From positions 1-10,759 of the forward strand of contig CAMWKA010000033.1 of the NCBI GenBank assembly GCA_947174725.1: a stretch of 10,759 bases of DNA, given 5' to 3'. The stretch comes from an uncultured Lachnospiraceae bacterium (GTDB taxonomy: Bacteria > Bacillota > Clostridia > Lachnospirales > Lachnospiraceae). This document shows positions 1 through 6,976 of the stretch, piece by piece. Below the pieces are notes generated by a model. It was not told the origin of the DNA, ran no database searches, and was given only the letters and a program-made list of their open reading frames with translations. The translations under genes were made by a program, and so were the position numbers. How positions within the stretch are numbered: the first letter of the stretch is position 1; each line of letters begins with the position of its first letter.

Positions 1-122
1 ATAAAGAAGTGCTTCACCGATGCGCTTCCCTTCTTTTGGAAAAGGAGCGGATCACCAGGGAAGAATTTGAAAATCTGTTTAAAAGTACGGATTTTTCCAC
101 AGCCGGTATAGGAATTCTTTAG
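1..122 (+). CDS. C-terminal end of an FtsH-like AAA+ zinc metalloprotease (partial)
   Basis: The frame starting at base 3 is open for 39 codons and ends at TAG 120-122; the gene begins before the window. The visible tail reads LHRCASLLLEKERITREEFENLF and then a short polar end. The pattern of a helical 'A-x-LLLEKE-x-I' followed by 'EEF-x-x-LF' is what one sees at the end of the peptidase M41 domain of FtsH, the membrane-bound ATP-dependent protease. Catalytic HEXXH and AAA motifs would lie upstream, so the identification rests only on this tail. Another AAA protease or an unrelated protein with a similar helical end cannot be excluded. No terminator directly follows; the first good one is at 294-323. 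Confidence 0.5.
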   Translation, partial: KEVLHRCASLLLEKERITREEFENLFKSTDFSTAGIGIL

Positions 123-195
123 GCATTTAATTAAGAAAGAGACAAAATGCACAAAAACACAAACTGAAAATTGTTATATTTGTAAAAGTTTTTCA

Positions 196-223
196 TAGAC
201 GAAAATGAAAAGCGTGTTATAAT
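196..223 (+). promoter_or_regulatory. Extended -10 promoter ahead of a short terminated transcript
   Basis: A perfect TATAAT (218-223) is preceded by TG and one base (215-217), the extended -10 form. TAGACG at 196-201, 16 bases upstream, matches the -35 consensus at 4 of 6 positions. Transcription would start near 229-231. No gene begins within the next 70 bases; a terminator follows at 294-323. Confidence 0.6.
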
Positions 224-228
224 ACAAA

Positions 229-323
229 ATGTAACCCCCAATACATTTTATAGTTTTTTGCTATAACCCCATAAGAAAGAAATACCTTCTCTGAAAATGA
301 CAGTTTTGCGACTGTCATTTTTA
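229..323 (+). ncRNA. Candidate small RNA or leader with C-rich unpaired segments
   Basis: The span runs from the predicted start of the 196-223 promoter to the end of the 294-323 terminator, about 95 bases, with no credible reading frame (an ATG at 229 is followed directly by TAA). It holds a 6-bp hairpin TTATAG/CTATAA (248-253 and 261-266) flanked by CCCCC (235-239) and CCCC (267-270), then CCTTCTCT (285-292), then the terminator stem. C-rich single-stranded patches that can pair with Shine-Dalgarno sequences are known in Firmicutes regulatory RNAs such as FsrA and RsaE. Assigning that role here is inference. It may instead be a leader that reads through to the GH13 gene. Confidence 0.35.
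294..323 (+). terminator. Rho-independent terminator, perfect 11-bp stem
   Basis: AAAATGACAGT (294-304), loop TTTGCG, and ACTGTCATTTT (311-321) pair without mismatch, and a T run closes the element. The A run on the left arm means it could work in both directions. It ends the short transcript from the 196-223 promoter and probably also any transcript reading through from the FtsH-like gene. Confidence 0.75.
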
Positions 324-383
324 CTTTGTCTTACTTTATCAAAAATTAAAATTTTTAAATTTTTAATTATAGAATACTATATC

Positions 384-412
384 TTGAAGAATAATACTAA
401 ATATTGTATAAT
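384..412 (+). promoter_or_regulatory. Promoter of the GH13 glycosidase gene
   Basis: TTGAAG (384-389), a 17-base spacer and TATAAT (407-412) form a near-consensus housekeeping promoter, with a start near 419 and a leader of about 73 bases. A further TATAAT at 451-456 has no good -35 partner and may be chance in this AT-rich stretch. Confidence 0.6.
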
Positions 413-418
413 AAATGT

Positions 419-447
419 CGTATTGTTTCAAAATATGACACAATATG
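419..447 (+). promoter_or_regulatory. Inverted repeat at the GH13 transcription start (possible operator)
   Basis: CGTATTGT (419-426) and ACAATATG (440-447) are inverted copies with one mismatch, their centres 21 bases apart, or two helical turns. The site lies directly over and after the predicted start, where a repressor would act. A third TATTGT copy (402-407) overlaps the -10 box. The regulator is unknown, and AT-rich sequence gives such matches easily. Confidence 0.3.
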
Positions 448-491
448 CGATATAATATAATAATTACTGAATTTCTTACCGGAGTGTGATT

Positions 492-2531
492 ATGGAACGA
501 TATGCTTTTTTCTCAGATACGTCTGATAATTTTGTGACCCCGATGCAGCCGACGGCATTTGATCTTGTGACGATACGCCTTCGGACGGCAAGGGACGCGG
601 TAGATCGTGTTACGTTGATGTCGTCTATGGGATCGTTTCCAATGGAGATCATTGAGCAGGATCTGCTTTTTGATTATTATGCCGTTGAGATCCAGATGGA
701 TAATGAAATGGTTAAGTATTATTTTGAAGCATATGATGCAGAGAAGGTGATTCGATATGATACCCGTGGAATCCTGCAGCAGGAAGTGGATGAACATTAC
801 TGGTTTAAGCTGATTCCGGGATTTCGGACGCCGGACTGGGCAAAGGGCGCCATTATGTACCAGATCTATGTGGACCGCTTTTATAACGGCGATCCGTCCA
901 ATGATGTGGAGGACAGGGAGTATTATTATATCGGGGATTACTCCGTGCATGTAGATGATTGGTATAAATATCCGGCGCAGATGGGGATTCGGGAGTTTTA
1001 TGGCGGTGATCTTCAAGGCGTTTTGGATAAGATGGATTATCTGGAAGATCTGGGCGTGGAAGTGCTTTATTTTAATCCGTTATTTGTTTCCCCCTCGAAT
1101 CATAAGTATGATATTCAGGACTATGACAATATTGATCCTCATTTTGGAAAGATCGTGGAGGAAAAAGGCGAGCTTCTGAAGGAGGGACAATATAATAACA
1201 GCGAAGCGTCGAAGTATATCAACCGTATTACGAATCCCGCCAATCTGAAAGCGAGCAATGAACTGTTTGCCAAGGTCATAGCGGAAGCACATAAACGCGG
1301 GATGAAGGTGATTCTGGACGGCGTATTCAACCATTGCGGTTCCTTTAATAAATGGATGGATCGGGAACGGATTTATGAACAGGCCCAGGGGTATGAGAAG
1401 GGCGCCTATATAGATGAAAAAAGTCCTTATCGAAAGTATTTCAAATTTCATGATGAGAATCAGTGGCCCTATAATGGGACTTATGAGGGGTGGTGGAATC
1501 ATGACACGCTGCCCAAACTCAATTATGAGGATTCCAGAGATCTTTATGATTATATCTTGAGAATCGGGCAGAAGTGGGTGTCCGCGCCTTATTATGCAGA
1601 TGGCTGGAGACTGGACGTCGCGGCGGATCTGGGACATTCGCCGGAGGCCAATCATAAATTCTGGGAAGATTTCAGAAAGGCGGTCCGGCAGGCCAATCCG
1701 GATGCCCTGCTTCTGGCGGAGCATTATGGCAGCGCGGAAAAATGGCTGCTTGGCAAAGAATGGGATACGGTTATGAACTATGATTCCTTTATGGAGCCAT
1801 TGACATGGTTTTTGACCGGTATGCAGAAACACAGCGATGATTTCCGGGAAGATATGCTGAATAATGCCAGTGCGTTCTGGTGTGCGATGATCTTTTATGG
1901 CGCGGAATTTGCAATGCCGTCGCTGATGACGACGATGAACGAACTTTCCAATCACGATCATTCCAGATTTTTAACAAGGACCAACCGTAAGGTCGGCAGG
2001 TCGAATACCCTTGGCCCGGAGGCAGCTAATGAAGGCGTGGATTTTTCCGTTATGCGGGAAGCGGTACTGATCCAGATGACGTGGTACGGCGCGCCGACGA
2101 TTTATTATGGAGAAGAGGCCGGTCTTTGCGGATTTACCGATCCGGATAACAGAAGGACTTACCCATGGGGCAGAGAAAATAAGGAGCTGATCGCCTTTTA
2201 TAAAGCGATGATCGGACTGCGTAAATCCTGCCGCGAGTTAAAGAAAGGCTCTTTCCTGAAACTTGGGGAGGATTACGGATTTATCGCTTATGGAAGGTTC
2301 ATGCGTGAAATGCAGTCGGCGGTTCTGGTGAACAATACGGAGCGTGAGATTGAGAAGGAAGTTGATATGAGTCTCCTTGGTACCCCGTTAAACGCGGTTG
2401 TGGAAAGGAAAATTATGACAACGGCCGATGGGTATACGGAAGCAAAGGAAAAGTATACTTTATGCGAAGGGAAACTCACTATGAAGCTTCCGCCCCATAG
2501 CGCGGTAATGCTCAGATATCAGAAGGGATGA
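492..2531 (+). CDS. GH13 alpha-glycosidase, neopullulanase/cyclomaltodextrinase type
   Basis: A 679-residue cytoplasmic enzyme (no signal peptide) that should hydrolyse alpha-1,4 and perhaps alpha-1,6 links in imported maltodextrins, cyclodextrins or pullulan fragments. Residues 1 to about 115 look like the CBM34-type N-terminal domain of this group. The catalytic barrel starts at YQIYVDRF (123-130). All GH13 regions are visible: I with DGVFNH (276-281), II with nucleophile D375 in GWRLD, III with acid/base E410 in LLAEH, and IV with NHD (487-489, D489). LPKLN (340-344) is the region V signature of neopullulanase-like enzymes. About 37 extra residues (221-257) sit between 'DPHFGK' and the helix before region I, making the protein longer than the usual 580-600. 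ATG 492 is chosen over GTG 486 because CCGGAG (479-484) is 7 bases upstream. The gene has its own promoter and terminator and precedes a sugar ABC importer. The exact substrate is not certain. Confidence 0.9.
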   Translation: MERYAFFSDTSDNFVTPMQPTAFDLVTIRLRTARDAVDRVTLMSSMGSFPMEIIEQDLLFDYYAVEIQMDNEMVKYYFEAYDAEKVIRYDTRGILQQEVDEHYWFKLIPGFRTPDWAKGAIMYQIYVDRFYNGDPSNDVEDREYYYIGDYSVHVDDWYKYPAQMGIREFYGGDLQGVLDKMDYLEDLGVEVLYFNPLFVSPSNHKYDIQDYDNIDPHFGKIVEEKGELLKEGQYNNSEASKYINRITNPANLKASNELFAKVIAEAHKRGMKVILDGVFNHCGSFNKWMDRERIYEQAQGYEKGAYIDEKSPYRKYFKFHDENQWPYNGTYEGWWNHDTLPKLNYEDSRDLYDYILRIGQKWVSAPYYADGWRLDVAADLGHSPEANHKFWEDFRKAVRQANPDALLLAEHYGSAEKWLLGKEWDTVMNYDSFMEPLTWFLTGMQKHSDDFREDMLNNASAFWCAMIFYGAEFAMPSLMTTMNELSNHDHSRFLTRTNRKVGRSNTLGPEAANEGVDFSVMREAVLIQMTWYGAPTIYYGEEAGLCGFTDPDNRRTYPWGRENKELIAFYKAMIGLRKSCRELKKGSFLKLGEDYGFIAYGRFMREMQSAVLVNNTEREIEKEVDMSLLGTPLNAVVERKIMTTADGYTEAKEKYTLCEGKLTMKLPPHSAVMLRYQKG

Positions 2532-2538
2532 TAGATCC

Positions 2539-2586
2539 GGTGTCAGGTTAGGATTAGGAATATTCCGCTGATTCGACATCTTTTTT
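2539..2586 (+). terminator. Rho-independent terminator after the GH13 gene
   Basis: GGTGTC (2539-2544) pairs with GACATC (2575-2580), and GGTTAG (2546-2551) with CTGATT (2568-2573, with G-U pairs). A self-complementary GGAATATTCC (2557-2566) caps the hairpin. Six T bases (2581-2586) follow at once. It separates the enzyme gene from the transporter operon. Confidence 0.7.
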
Positions 2587-2630
2587 CTTGGTTAAATTGC
2601 ATAATTTTTTGACGGGAAATAAAAATATAC

Positions 2631-2659
2631 TTGCAAATATGATGAAGCTGTGGTAGACT
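2631..2659 (+). promoter_or_regulatory. Promoter of the solute-binding protein gene
   Basis: TTGCAA (2631-2636), a 17-base spacer and TAGACT (2654-2659) with TGG directly before it (extended -10). The expected start is near 2666, giving a leader of about 55 bases. TATAAA at 2663-2668 is an alternative -10 but has no properly spaced -35. Confidence 0.5.
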
Positions 2660-2667
2660 TGGTATAA

Positions 2668-2689
2668 ACGAGTGACGTATGTCGTTCGT
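2668..2689 (+). promoter_or_regulatory. 22-bp imperfect palindrome at the transporter operon start (possible operator)
   Basis: The site reads ACGA-GT-GACG-TA-TGTC-GT-TCGT. The ACGA/TCGT and GAC/GTC arms are exact inverted matches. It begins right at the predicted transcription start, a classic place for a LacI-family sugar repressor. ATGTCGT (2679-2685) also occurs at the start site of the GH13 gene (415-421), so one regulator might see both. Which regulator is not known. Confidence 0.4.
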
Positions 2690-2720
2690 AAAAACAAATT
2701 TATAGGGAGGTATATGTAAC

Positions 2721-4157
2721 ATGAAAAAGAGATTATTGGCCCTTACAATGGCAATGATCATGGTTGCAGGTACAATGGCTGCCTGCGGTGGCAACACAGA
2801 TCAGCCGGCAGATAATCAGGGAGCTGCAAATCAGGGCGGTGGTGAAGATCCTGGTACTCCGGATCCTGGTGTAGAACCTGATCCTGGTGTAGAGCCTGCA
2901 CCTGAAGTAGAGCTTGTAACAGGTGGTGACACACTTACAATCTACTGCTGGAACGATGAGTTCAAATCTCGTGTAACAGATCACTATGCTGATTACACAG
3001 CGGTAGATGCTACACATGGCACGATTGGTGATACACCGGTTGAGTGGATCATTACTCCGAACGAGGGTAATGGCTATCAGAACAAGCTGGATGAGGATCT
3101 TCTGAACGGCGTTGGCATTGATTTGTTCTTGATTGAGGCTGACTATGCTCTGAAGTATGTAGATGCGGAGTACACATTGCCTATCTCTGCTTTGGGTATC
3201 GAGCCAAGCGAGTACGCTGATCAGTATCAGTACACAAAGGATATCGTTACAGACAGCAATGGAGTTCTGAAGGGTCTTTCATGGCAGGGATGTCCTTGCG
3301 TTATGTTCTACAACAGATCTATCGCAACAGAGGTTCTTGGCAGTGATGATCCTGATACAGTTCAGGCAGCAGTTAAGGATTGGGATACTTTCAATGAGAC
3401 GGCTGCACAGATGGTAGATGCAGGTTATTATATGACATCTTCTGTCGCTGATACTTATCGTGTATATCAGAACAACGTTACTACTCCTTGGGTAGTTGAT
3501 GGCAAGATTAATATTGACGCTAACCTCGAGAAGTGGGTAGAAGACAGCATGGCTATGGTAGAAGCAAAGGAAACAAGAACGCATGATCTTTGGTCTGATG
3601 ACTGGAGTGCAGGTTTCATGACAGCAAACAACAACGTATTCTGTTACTTTGGACCGGCTTGGTTCATCAACTACTCCATGACACCGAGAGATGATGATGG
3701 CAATCCGCAGGCAGGTACGATTGGTGCTATCGGCGGTTGGGGCGCTTGCGTAGGTCCTCAGTCCTGTTACTGGGGTGGTACATGGATCTGTGCCGCTTCA
3801 ACTTGTGACAATATGGATCTCGTAGCTGACATCATGAGAGAGCTTACTATGAATCCTGATGTTATGACAGAGATCGTTGAAGCTGATGATGATTTCGTTA
3901 ACAATCAGCCTGCTATGGAAGCTATGGCAAAAACAGATTATACATCTGACATCCTTGGCGGACAGAATCCTCTTCCTCTTTACTGCGAAGGCGTTCTGAC
4001 TCTTGATCTTTCCAACCTGACAGCATATGATCAGGCTTGTAACGAGGAGTTCCAGAAGGCTATGAAGGATTACTTCGATGGTAATGCCACATATGAGGAG
4101 GCTCTTGAAAGATTCTATAATGCAGTTCAGACAAAGCATCCTGAATTGACATACTAA
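2721..4157 (+). CDS. Carbohydrate ABC transporter solute-binding lipoprotein
   Basis: A 478-residue extracytoplasmic binding protein of the SBP_bac_1 type, which would capture a sugar, probably an alpha-glucan oligosaccharide, for the permeases encoded next. The N-terminus is a lipoprotein signal: positive MKKR, a hydrophobic stretch, and lipobox MAAC with Cys22 as the lipid anchor. Residues 23 to about 65 are a flexible Gly/Pro/Asp/Glu linker with a duplicated six-residue unit. The folded part starts at about residue 70 with 'LTIYCWND', the usual first strand of this family, and contains many aromatic residues able to stack on sugars. The mature protein has ten Cys besides the anchor, unusual for a secreted protein. 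Its Arg codons are all AGA or CGT, unlike the GH13 gene, which fits high expression. The start follows AGGGAGG (2704-2710). A partial terminator separates it from the permeases. The sugar is inferred from context only. Confidence 0.88.
   Translation: MKKRLLALTMAMIMVAGTMAACGGNTDQPADNQGAANQGGGEDPGTPDPGVEPDPGVEPAPEVELVTGGDTLTIYCWNDEFKSRVTDHYADYTAVDATHGTIGDTPVEWIITPNEGNGYQNKLDEDLLNGVGIDLFLIEADYALKYVDAEYTLPISALGIEPSEYADQYQYTKDIVTDSNGVLKGLSWQGCPCVMFYNRSIATEVLGSDDPDTVQAAVKDWDTFNETAAQMVDAGYYMTSSVADTYRVYQNNVTTPWVVDGKINIDANLEKWVEDSMAMVEAKETRTHDLWSDDWSAGFMTANNNVFCYFGPAWFINYSMTPRDDDGNPQAGTIGAIGGWGACVGPQSCYWGGTWICAASTCDNMDLVADIMRELTMNPDVMTEIVEADDDFVNNQPAMEAMAKTDYTSDILGGQNPLPLYCEGVLTLDLSNLTAYDQACNEEFQKAMKDYFDGNATYEEALERFYNAVQTKHPELTY
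2862..2897 (+). repeat. 18-bp tandem duplication in the lipoprotein linker
   Basis: Two copies of an 18-base unit (2862-2879 and 2880-2897) differ at one position and encode DPGVEP twice (residues 48-59). A shorter related segment, DPGTP, lies just before. The unit count sets the length of the tether between the membrane anchor and the binding domain and may vary between strains. Confidence 0.7.
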
Positions 4158-4204
4158 TCGATGATATCAGGTGTTCTTTTAAGCATACTGATGAATGGAT
4201 GAAA

Positions 4205-4243
4205 AGGGCGCCACTTCACTTATAGTGGAGTGGCGTTGCTTTT
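4205..4243 (+). terminator. Intercistronic terminator between binding protein and permeases
   Basis: CGCCACTTCAC (4209-4219) pairs with GTGGAGTGGCG (4225-4235) with one G-T, around loop TTATA. TTGCTTTT follows. It is a strong hairpin with an interrupted T run, so partial read-through is plausible. In sugar ABC operons such an element commonly makes the binding protein mRNA more abundant than the permease mRNA. Confidence 0.7.
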
Positions 4244-4259
4244 AAGCAGAAGCTGATAT

Positions 4260-4287
4260 TTGTCTTATGGCAATACCAATGCATAAT
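4260..4287 (+). promoter_or_regulatory. Weak candidate promoter for the permease genes
   Basis: TTGTCT (4260-4265), a 16-base spacer and CATAAT (4282-4287) lie between the intercistronic terminator and the first permease. The match is only moderate. The permeases may depend entirely on read-through from upstream. Confidence 0.25.
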
Positions 4288-4324
4288 GCTGAAATGAGAA
4301 GAATAGATTTATGGAGGTTAAGGT

Positions 4325-5239
4325 ATGAAATCTAAAAAAAGCAAGGTAGTGGCTTTTAATAAGTGGGGATACATATTTCTGATTCCTTTTGTTGTCGTAT
4401 ATAGTATATTTCAGCTGATTCCGCTGTTTACGACTATATATAACAGTTTCTTTGAAAATTATCGTTCCGGGTTGACAGTGATAGGACCTACTTTTATAGG
4501 GATTGATAATTTTGGGAAACTGTTTTCAGACAAGAATATTTGGATATATTTTGGGAATACGATGCTGATGTGGATTATAGGGTTTCTTCCACAGATCCTT
4601 ATTTCCCTGTTGCTTGGCGCATGGTTTTCAGACAACCGTCTTCGCTTGAAGGCTTCAGGCTTTTTTAAGACAGTTATCTATCTGCCGAATTTGATTATGG
4701 CATCCGCATTCTCCTTGCTGTTTTTTGCTCTTTTATCAGATGGAGGTCCGATCAACTCGATACTGATAGCTTTGCATCTTAGGACAGAGCCTTTTCATTT
4801 CTTTTCTTCTATCACTGCATCGAGGGTCATTGTTGGGTTTATTAACTTCTTGATGTGGTTTGGTAATACGACGATTTTGTTAATGGCGGGTATGTTAGGT
4901 ATTGATACATCTCTTTATGAAGCGGCAGAAGTGGACGGAGCGAATAGCCGTCAGAAATTCTTTAGGGTAACACTGCCGTTGCTTAGACCGATTTTGATTT
5001 ACGTTGTGATTACATCACTGATCGGTGGTCTGCAGATGTTCGATGTGCCACAGATCCTTACAAAAGGTGCCGGTAGTCCGGCGGGCTCGACGATGACGCT
5101 GATTATGCACCTGAATCAGCATTTGTATAGCAAGAACCTTGGTATGGGTGGTGCGCTTTCAGTAGTCCTCTTTGTGCTAACTGGTATTTTGAGTATTATA
5201 GTATTTAAGATGTCCGGATTTAAACTGGAAGATGATTAA
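4325..5239 (+). CDS. Sugar ABC transporter permease, MalF/UgpA type
   Basis: A 304-residue integral membrane subunit that forms one half of the sugar translocation channel. After a short basic N-terminus, the first membrane segment starts at about residue 15 (WGYIFLIPFVVVYSIF). About six segments are visible by hydrophobicity. The cytoplasmic coupling loop carries the EAA motif, EAAEVDGA beginning at residue 199 and running to LPLLRP, which docks with the ATPase. The length is normal for the family. ATG 4325 has GGAGG (4313-4317) at 7 bases. The second permease starts 14 bases after the stop, so the two are surely cotranscribed. The substrate is inferred from the GH13 neighbour. Confidence 0.9.
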   Translation: MKSKKSKVVAFNKWGYIFLIPFVVVYSIFQLIPLFTTIYNSFFENYRSGLTVIGPTFIGIDNFGKLFSDKNIWIYFGNTMLMWIIGFLPQILISLLLGAWFSDNRLRLKASGFFKTVIYLPNLIMASAFSLLFFALLSDGGPINSILIALHLRTEPFHFFSSITASRVIVGFINFLMWFGNTTILLMAGMLGIDTSLYEAAEVDGANSRQKFFRVTLPLLRPILIYVVITSLIGGLQMFDVPQILTKGAGSPAGSTMTLIMHLNQHLYSKNLGMGGALSVVLFVLTGILSIIVFKMSGFKLEDD

Positions 5240-5253
5240 GGGAGGATGATGAT

Positions 5254-6132
5254 ATGGCACAGAATATGCAGATAACGTATGATATAAAAGGTGAAAATAC
5301 TGGTACAATCAAAAGACGTAGAATAGTTGCTTATATTGTATTGGCTTTTCTTTCGCTGTTGTGTTTGTTTTGGTTTTACTTACTATTTGTAAATGCTACT
5401 AAATCGCATGCAGAGTTATCACTTGGATTTACAGCGGTTCCCAGTACCCATTTGTTCACAAACTGGAAACAGCTGATGAAAATGCCATTGAAGGTTTTGC
5501 CGGGTCTTGCCAACAGTATATTTGTTGCGGCATTAAGCGCTATATGTGCTACCTATTTCTCTGCGATGACGGCATATGCAATCCATGTATATCGTTTTGC
5601 AGGACGTAAGGCGATCGCAACATTTATTCTGGCAGTTATGATGATTCCGACGCAGGTTACGGCACTTGGTTTTCTGGAGCTGATCAGAAAGTTCAACATG
5701 ATGGATACGTTTTGGCCGTTGATTATTCCATCTGTTGCGGCCCCGGCTACTTTCTTCTATATGAAGCAGTATCTGGACAGCGCATTGCCGCTGGAGATTG
5801 TAGAAGCGGCAAGAATTGACGGTTCAGGAGAGTTCCGTACTTACAATACGATTATCATGCCGATTGTTAAACCGGCTATTGCAGTACAGGCGATTTTCAC
5901 ATTTGTAGCCAGCTGGAATAATTACTTTACTCCTGCACTTATTCTCTCAAATGAGAACAGAAAAACGTTACCTATATTGATTGCTCAGCTCCGTTCCATG
6001 GACTGGTCACATCTGGATATGGGTGCGGTATATGTCATGATTGCATTTTCAATCTTCCCGGTAGTAGTTGTTTACCTCTGTTTATCTAAGTATATCGTAG
6101 GCGGCATTGCAGCGGGTTCCGTTAAAGGTTAA
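5254..6132 (+). CDS. Sugar ABC transporter permease, MalG/UgpE type
   Basis: A 292-residue partner permease that completes the membrane channel. A cytoplasmic N-terminus of about 25 residues with basic KRRR precedes the first membrane segment (VAYIVLAFLSLLCLFWFYLL). The EAA loop is visible as EAARIDGSGEF from residue 184 to MPIVKP, and the C-terminus 'GGIAAGSVKG' is the usual ending of this family. The start ATG 5254 follows GGGAGG (5240-5245) at 8 bases. No ATP-binding subunit follows. Importers of this CUT1 type in Firmicutes often share one ATPase (MsmX or MsmK) encoded elsewhere, which is inferred here. Confidence 0.92.
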   Translation: MAQNMQITYDIKGENTGTIKRRRIVAYIVLAFLSLLCLFWFYLLFVNATKSHAELSLGFTAVPSTHLFTNWKQLMKMPLKVLPGLANSIFVAALSAICATYFSAMTAYAIHVYRFAGRKAIATFILAVMMIPTQVTALGFLELIRKFNMMDTFWPLIIPSVAAPATFFYMKQYLDSALPLEIVEAARIDGSGEFRTYNTIIMPIVKPAIAVQAIFTFVASWNNYFTPALILSNENRKTLPILIAQLRSMDWSHLDMGAVYVMIAFSIFPVVVVYLCLSKYIVGGIAAGSVKG

Positions 6133-6183
6133 GCTTTATCGGAATATGGAATATAATGTGAAAATAATGTGAAATTATCAAAA

Positions 6184-6211
6184 TGGCAAGATTTATCTTG
6201 CCACTTTTGTT
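6184..6211 (+). terminator. Rho-independent terminator after the permeases
   Basis: TGGCAAG (6184-6190) and CTTGCCA (6197-6203) pair perfectly, extendable to 9 bp, and CTTTTGTT follows. It closes the transporter operon. Either read-through or an unseen promoter between 6212 and 6260 must supply the next three genes; only weak -10-like TATACT or TATAAG is visible there. Confidence 0.7.
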
Positions 6212-6268
6212 ATACTATATAAGATAGTCGGTGGCAACTGTCCCATATACATATGCAGGGGTATAAAG

Positions 6269-6946
6269 ATGGCGATGCGAGATGAAATCAGGCAACAGAA
6301 TAGAAAATGGAAGACTATGACACCGGAAGAGAAAAAAAAATATTTTTTGACTTATTATAAGTGGCATGTTATTATTTTTTGTGTCATTTTGATAATGGTT
6401 GGCATCCTGATCAGAGATATCATTAGAGGGAGCAGAGAACAACTGTTATACGTGATGACCATAAATAACTCAGAGCAATATATGTATTATGGGCTAATGG
6501 ATGAATTTGCACAGTACGCTGGGATAGATACAGATGAATATCAGCTTCATTGGGATACAGATAATATCCTTATTGAAAATGATACTGATTATACGTCGAT
6601 TGCTACTATCCAAAAGTTTGCTTCTTATTCTGCAGACGGTATGCTGGATGCATTGATTTTACCAGAGGAAGATGTTGCATACTTTGAGAAAGAGGAATAC
6701 TTTATAGTCGACCTGAAGGAGTTTTTGGATGATGAGTTCTATGCTGCAGTAGAGGATAGGCTCTATATGTATTATTGTTCCACTCTGGATGAGGATATCT
6801 GCATAGGATTTTATTTGGATCAGGAGGATCGCTTCTATGAGATTGGCTTATATGGTAAAGAAGAGAGGGTGGTATTGATTCCATTGTCCAATAGTTCCCG
6901 TTTGGAGTATCTGAACCTGTTCTTAAAATACATGGGCGAATATTAA
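6269..6946 (+). CDS. Single-pass membrane protein of unknown function
   Basis: 225 residues, not assigned to a named family. The N-terminus is charged and cytoplasmic-like (about 1-31, ending TYYKWH), followed by one membrane segment (about 33-49, IIFCVILIMVGILI). No cleavage site or lipobox is seen, so about 175 acidic residues should face outside, anchored N-terminally. The outer part has alternating strands and helices, and a 'MLDALILPEEDVAYFEKEEYFIVDL' type stretch recalls the lobe crossover of solute-binding proteins; that resemblance is my reading only. The ribosome site AGGGG (6257-6261) is 7 bases from ATG 6269; ATG 6275 is an alternative. A run of nine A bases (6332-6340) lies early in the gene. 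It precedes the YesL-like gene by 30 bases, so the two form one operon with a possible link to the transporter. Confidence 0.8.
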   Translation: MAMRDEIRQQNRKWKTMTPEEKKKYFLTYYKWHVIIFCVILIMVGILIRDIIRGSREQLLYVMTINNSEQYMYYGLMDEFAQYAGIDTDEYQLHWDTDNILIENDTDYTSIATIQKFASYSADGMLDALILPEEDVAYFEKEEYFIVDLKEFLDDEFYAAVEDRLYMYYCSTLDEDICIGFYLDQEDRFYEIGLYGKEERVVLIPLSNSSRLEYLNLFLKYMGEY

Positions 6947-6976
6947 ATACGCATGGTGATATGAGGAGTAAAGTAT

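Noticed and set aside
202..217. Catabolite-responsive element near TGAAAAGCG upstream of the GH13 gene
   Set aside because: The spacing between TG and CG is one base too long and the right half does not match; it also lies in a promoter not directly tied to the GH13 gene.
229..234. ATG-TAA start-stop minimal reading frame in the candidate small RNA
   Set aside because: No ribosome binding site precedes it, and it sits at or before the predicted transcription start.
486..491. GTG 486 as the start of the GH13 gene
   Set aside because: It lies 1 base after the GGAG ribosome site, too close; ATG 492 has correct spacing.
1080..1961. Long open frame on the - strand opposite the GH13 gene
   Set aside because: The + strand carries all conserved GH13 motifs here; the reverse frame has no recognisable domain or ribosome site.
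2609..2631. TTGACG/TATACT as a promoter before the binding protein gene
   Set aside because: The spacer is only 11 bases, too short for a functional promoter; the pair at 2631-2659 is better.
6152..6157. TATAAT as the promoter of the membrane trio
   Set aside because: The -35 region matches poorly, and any transcript from it would meet the terminator at 6184-6211 within about 50 bases.
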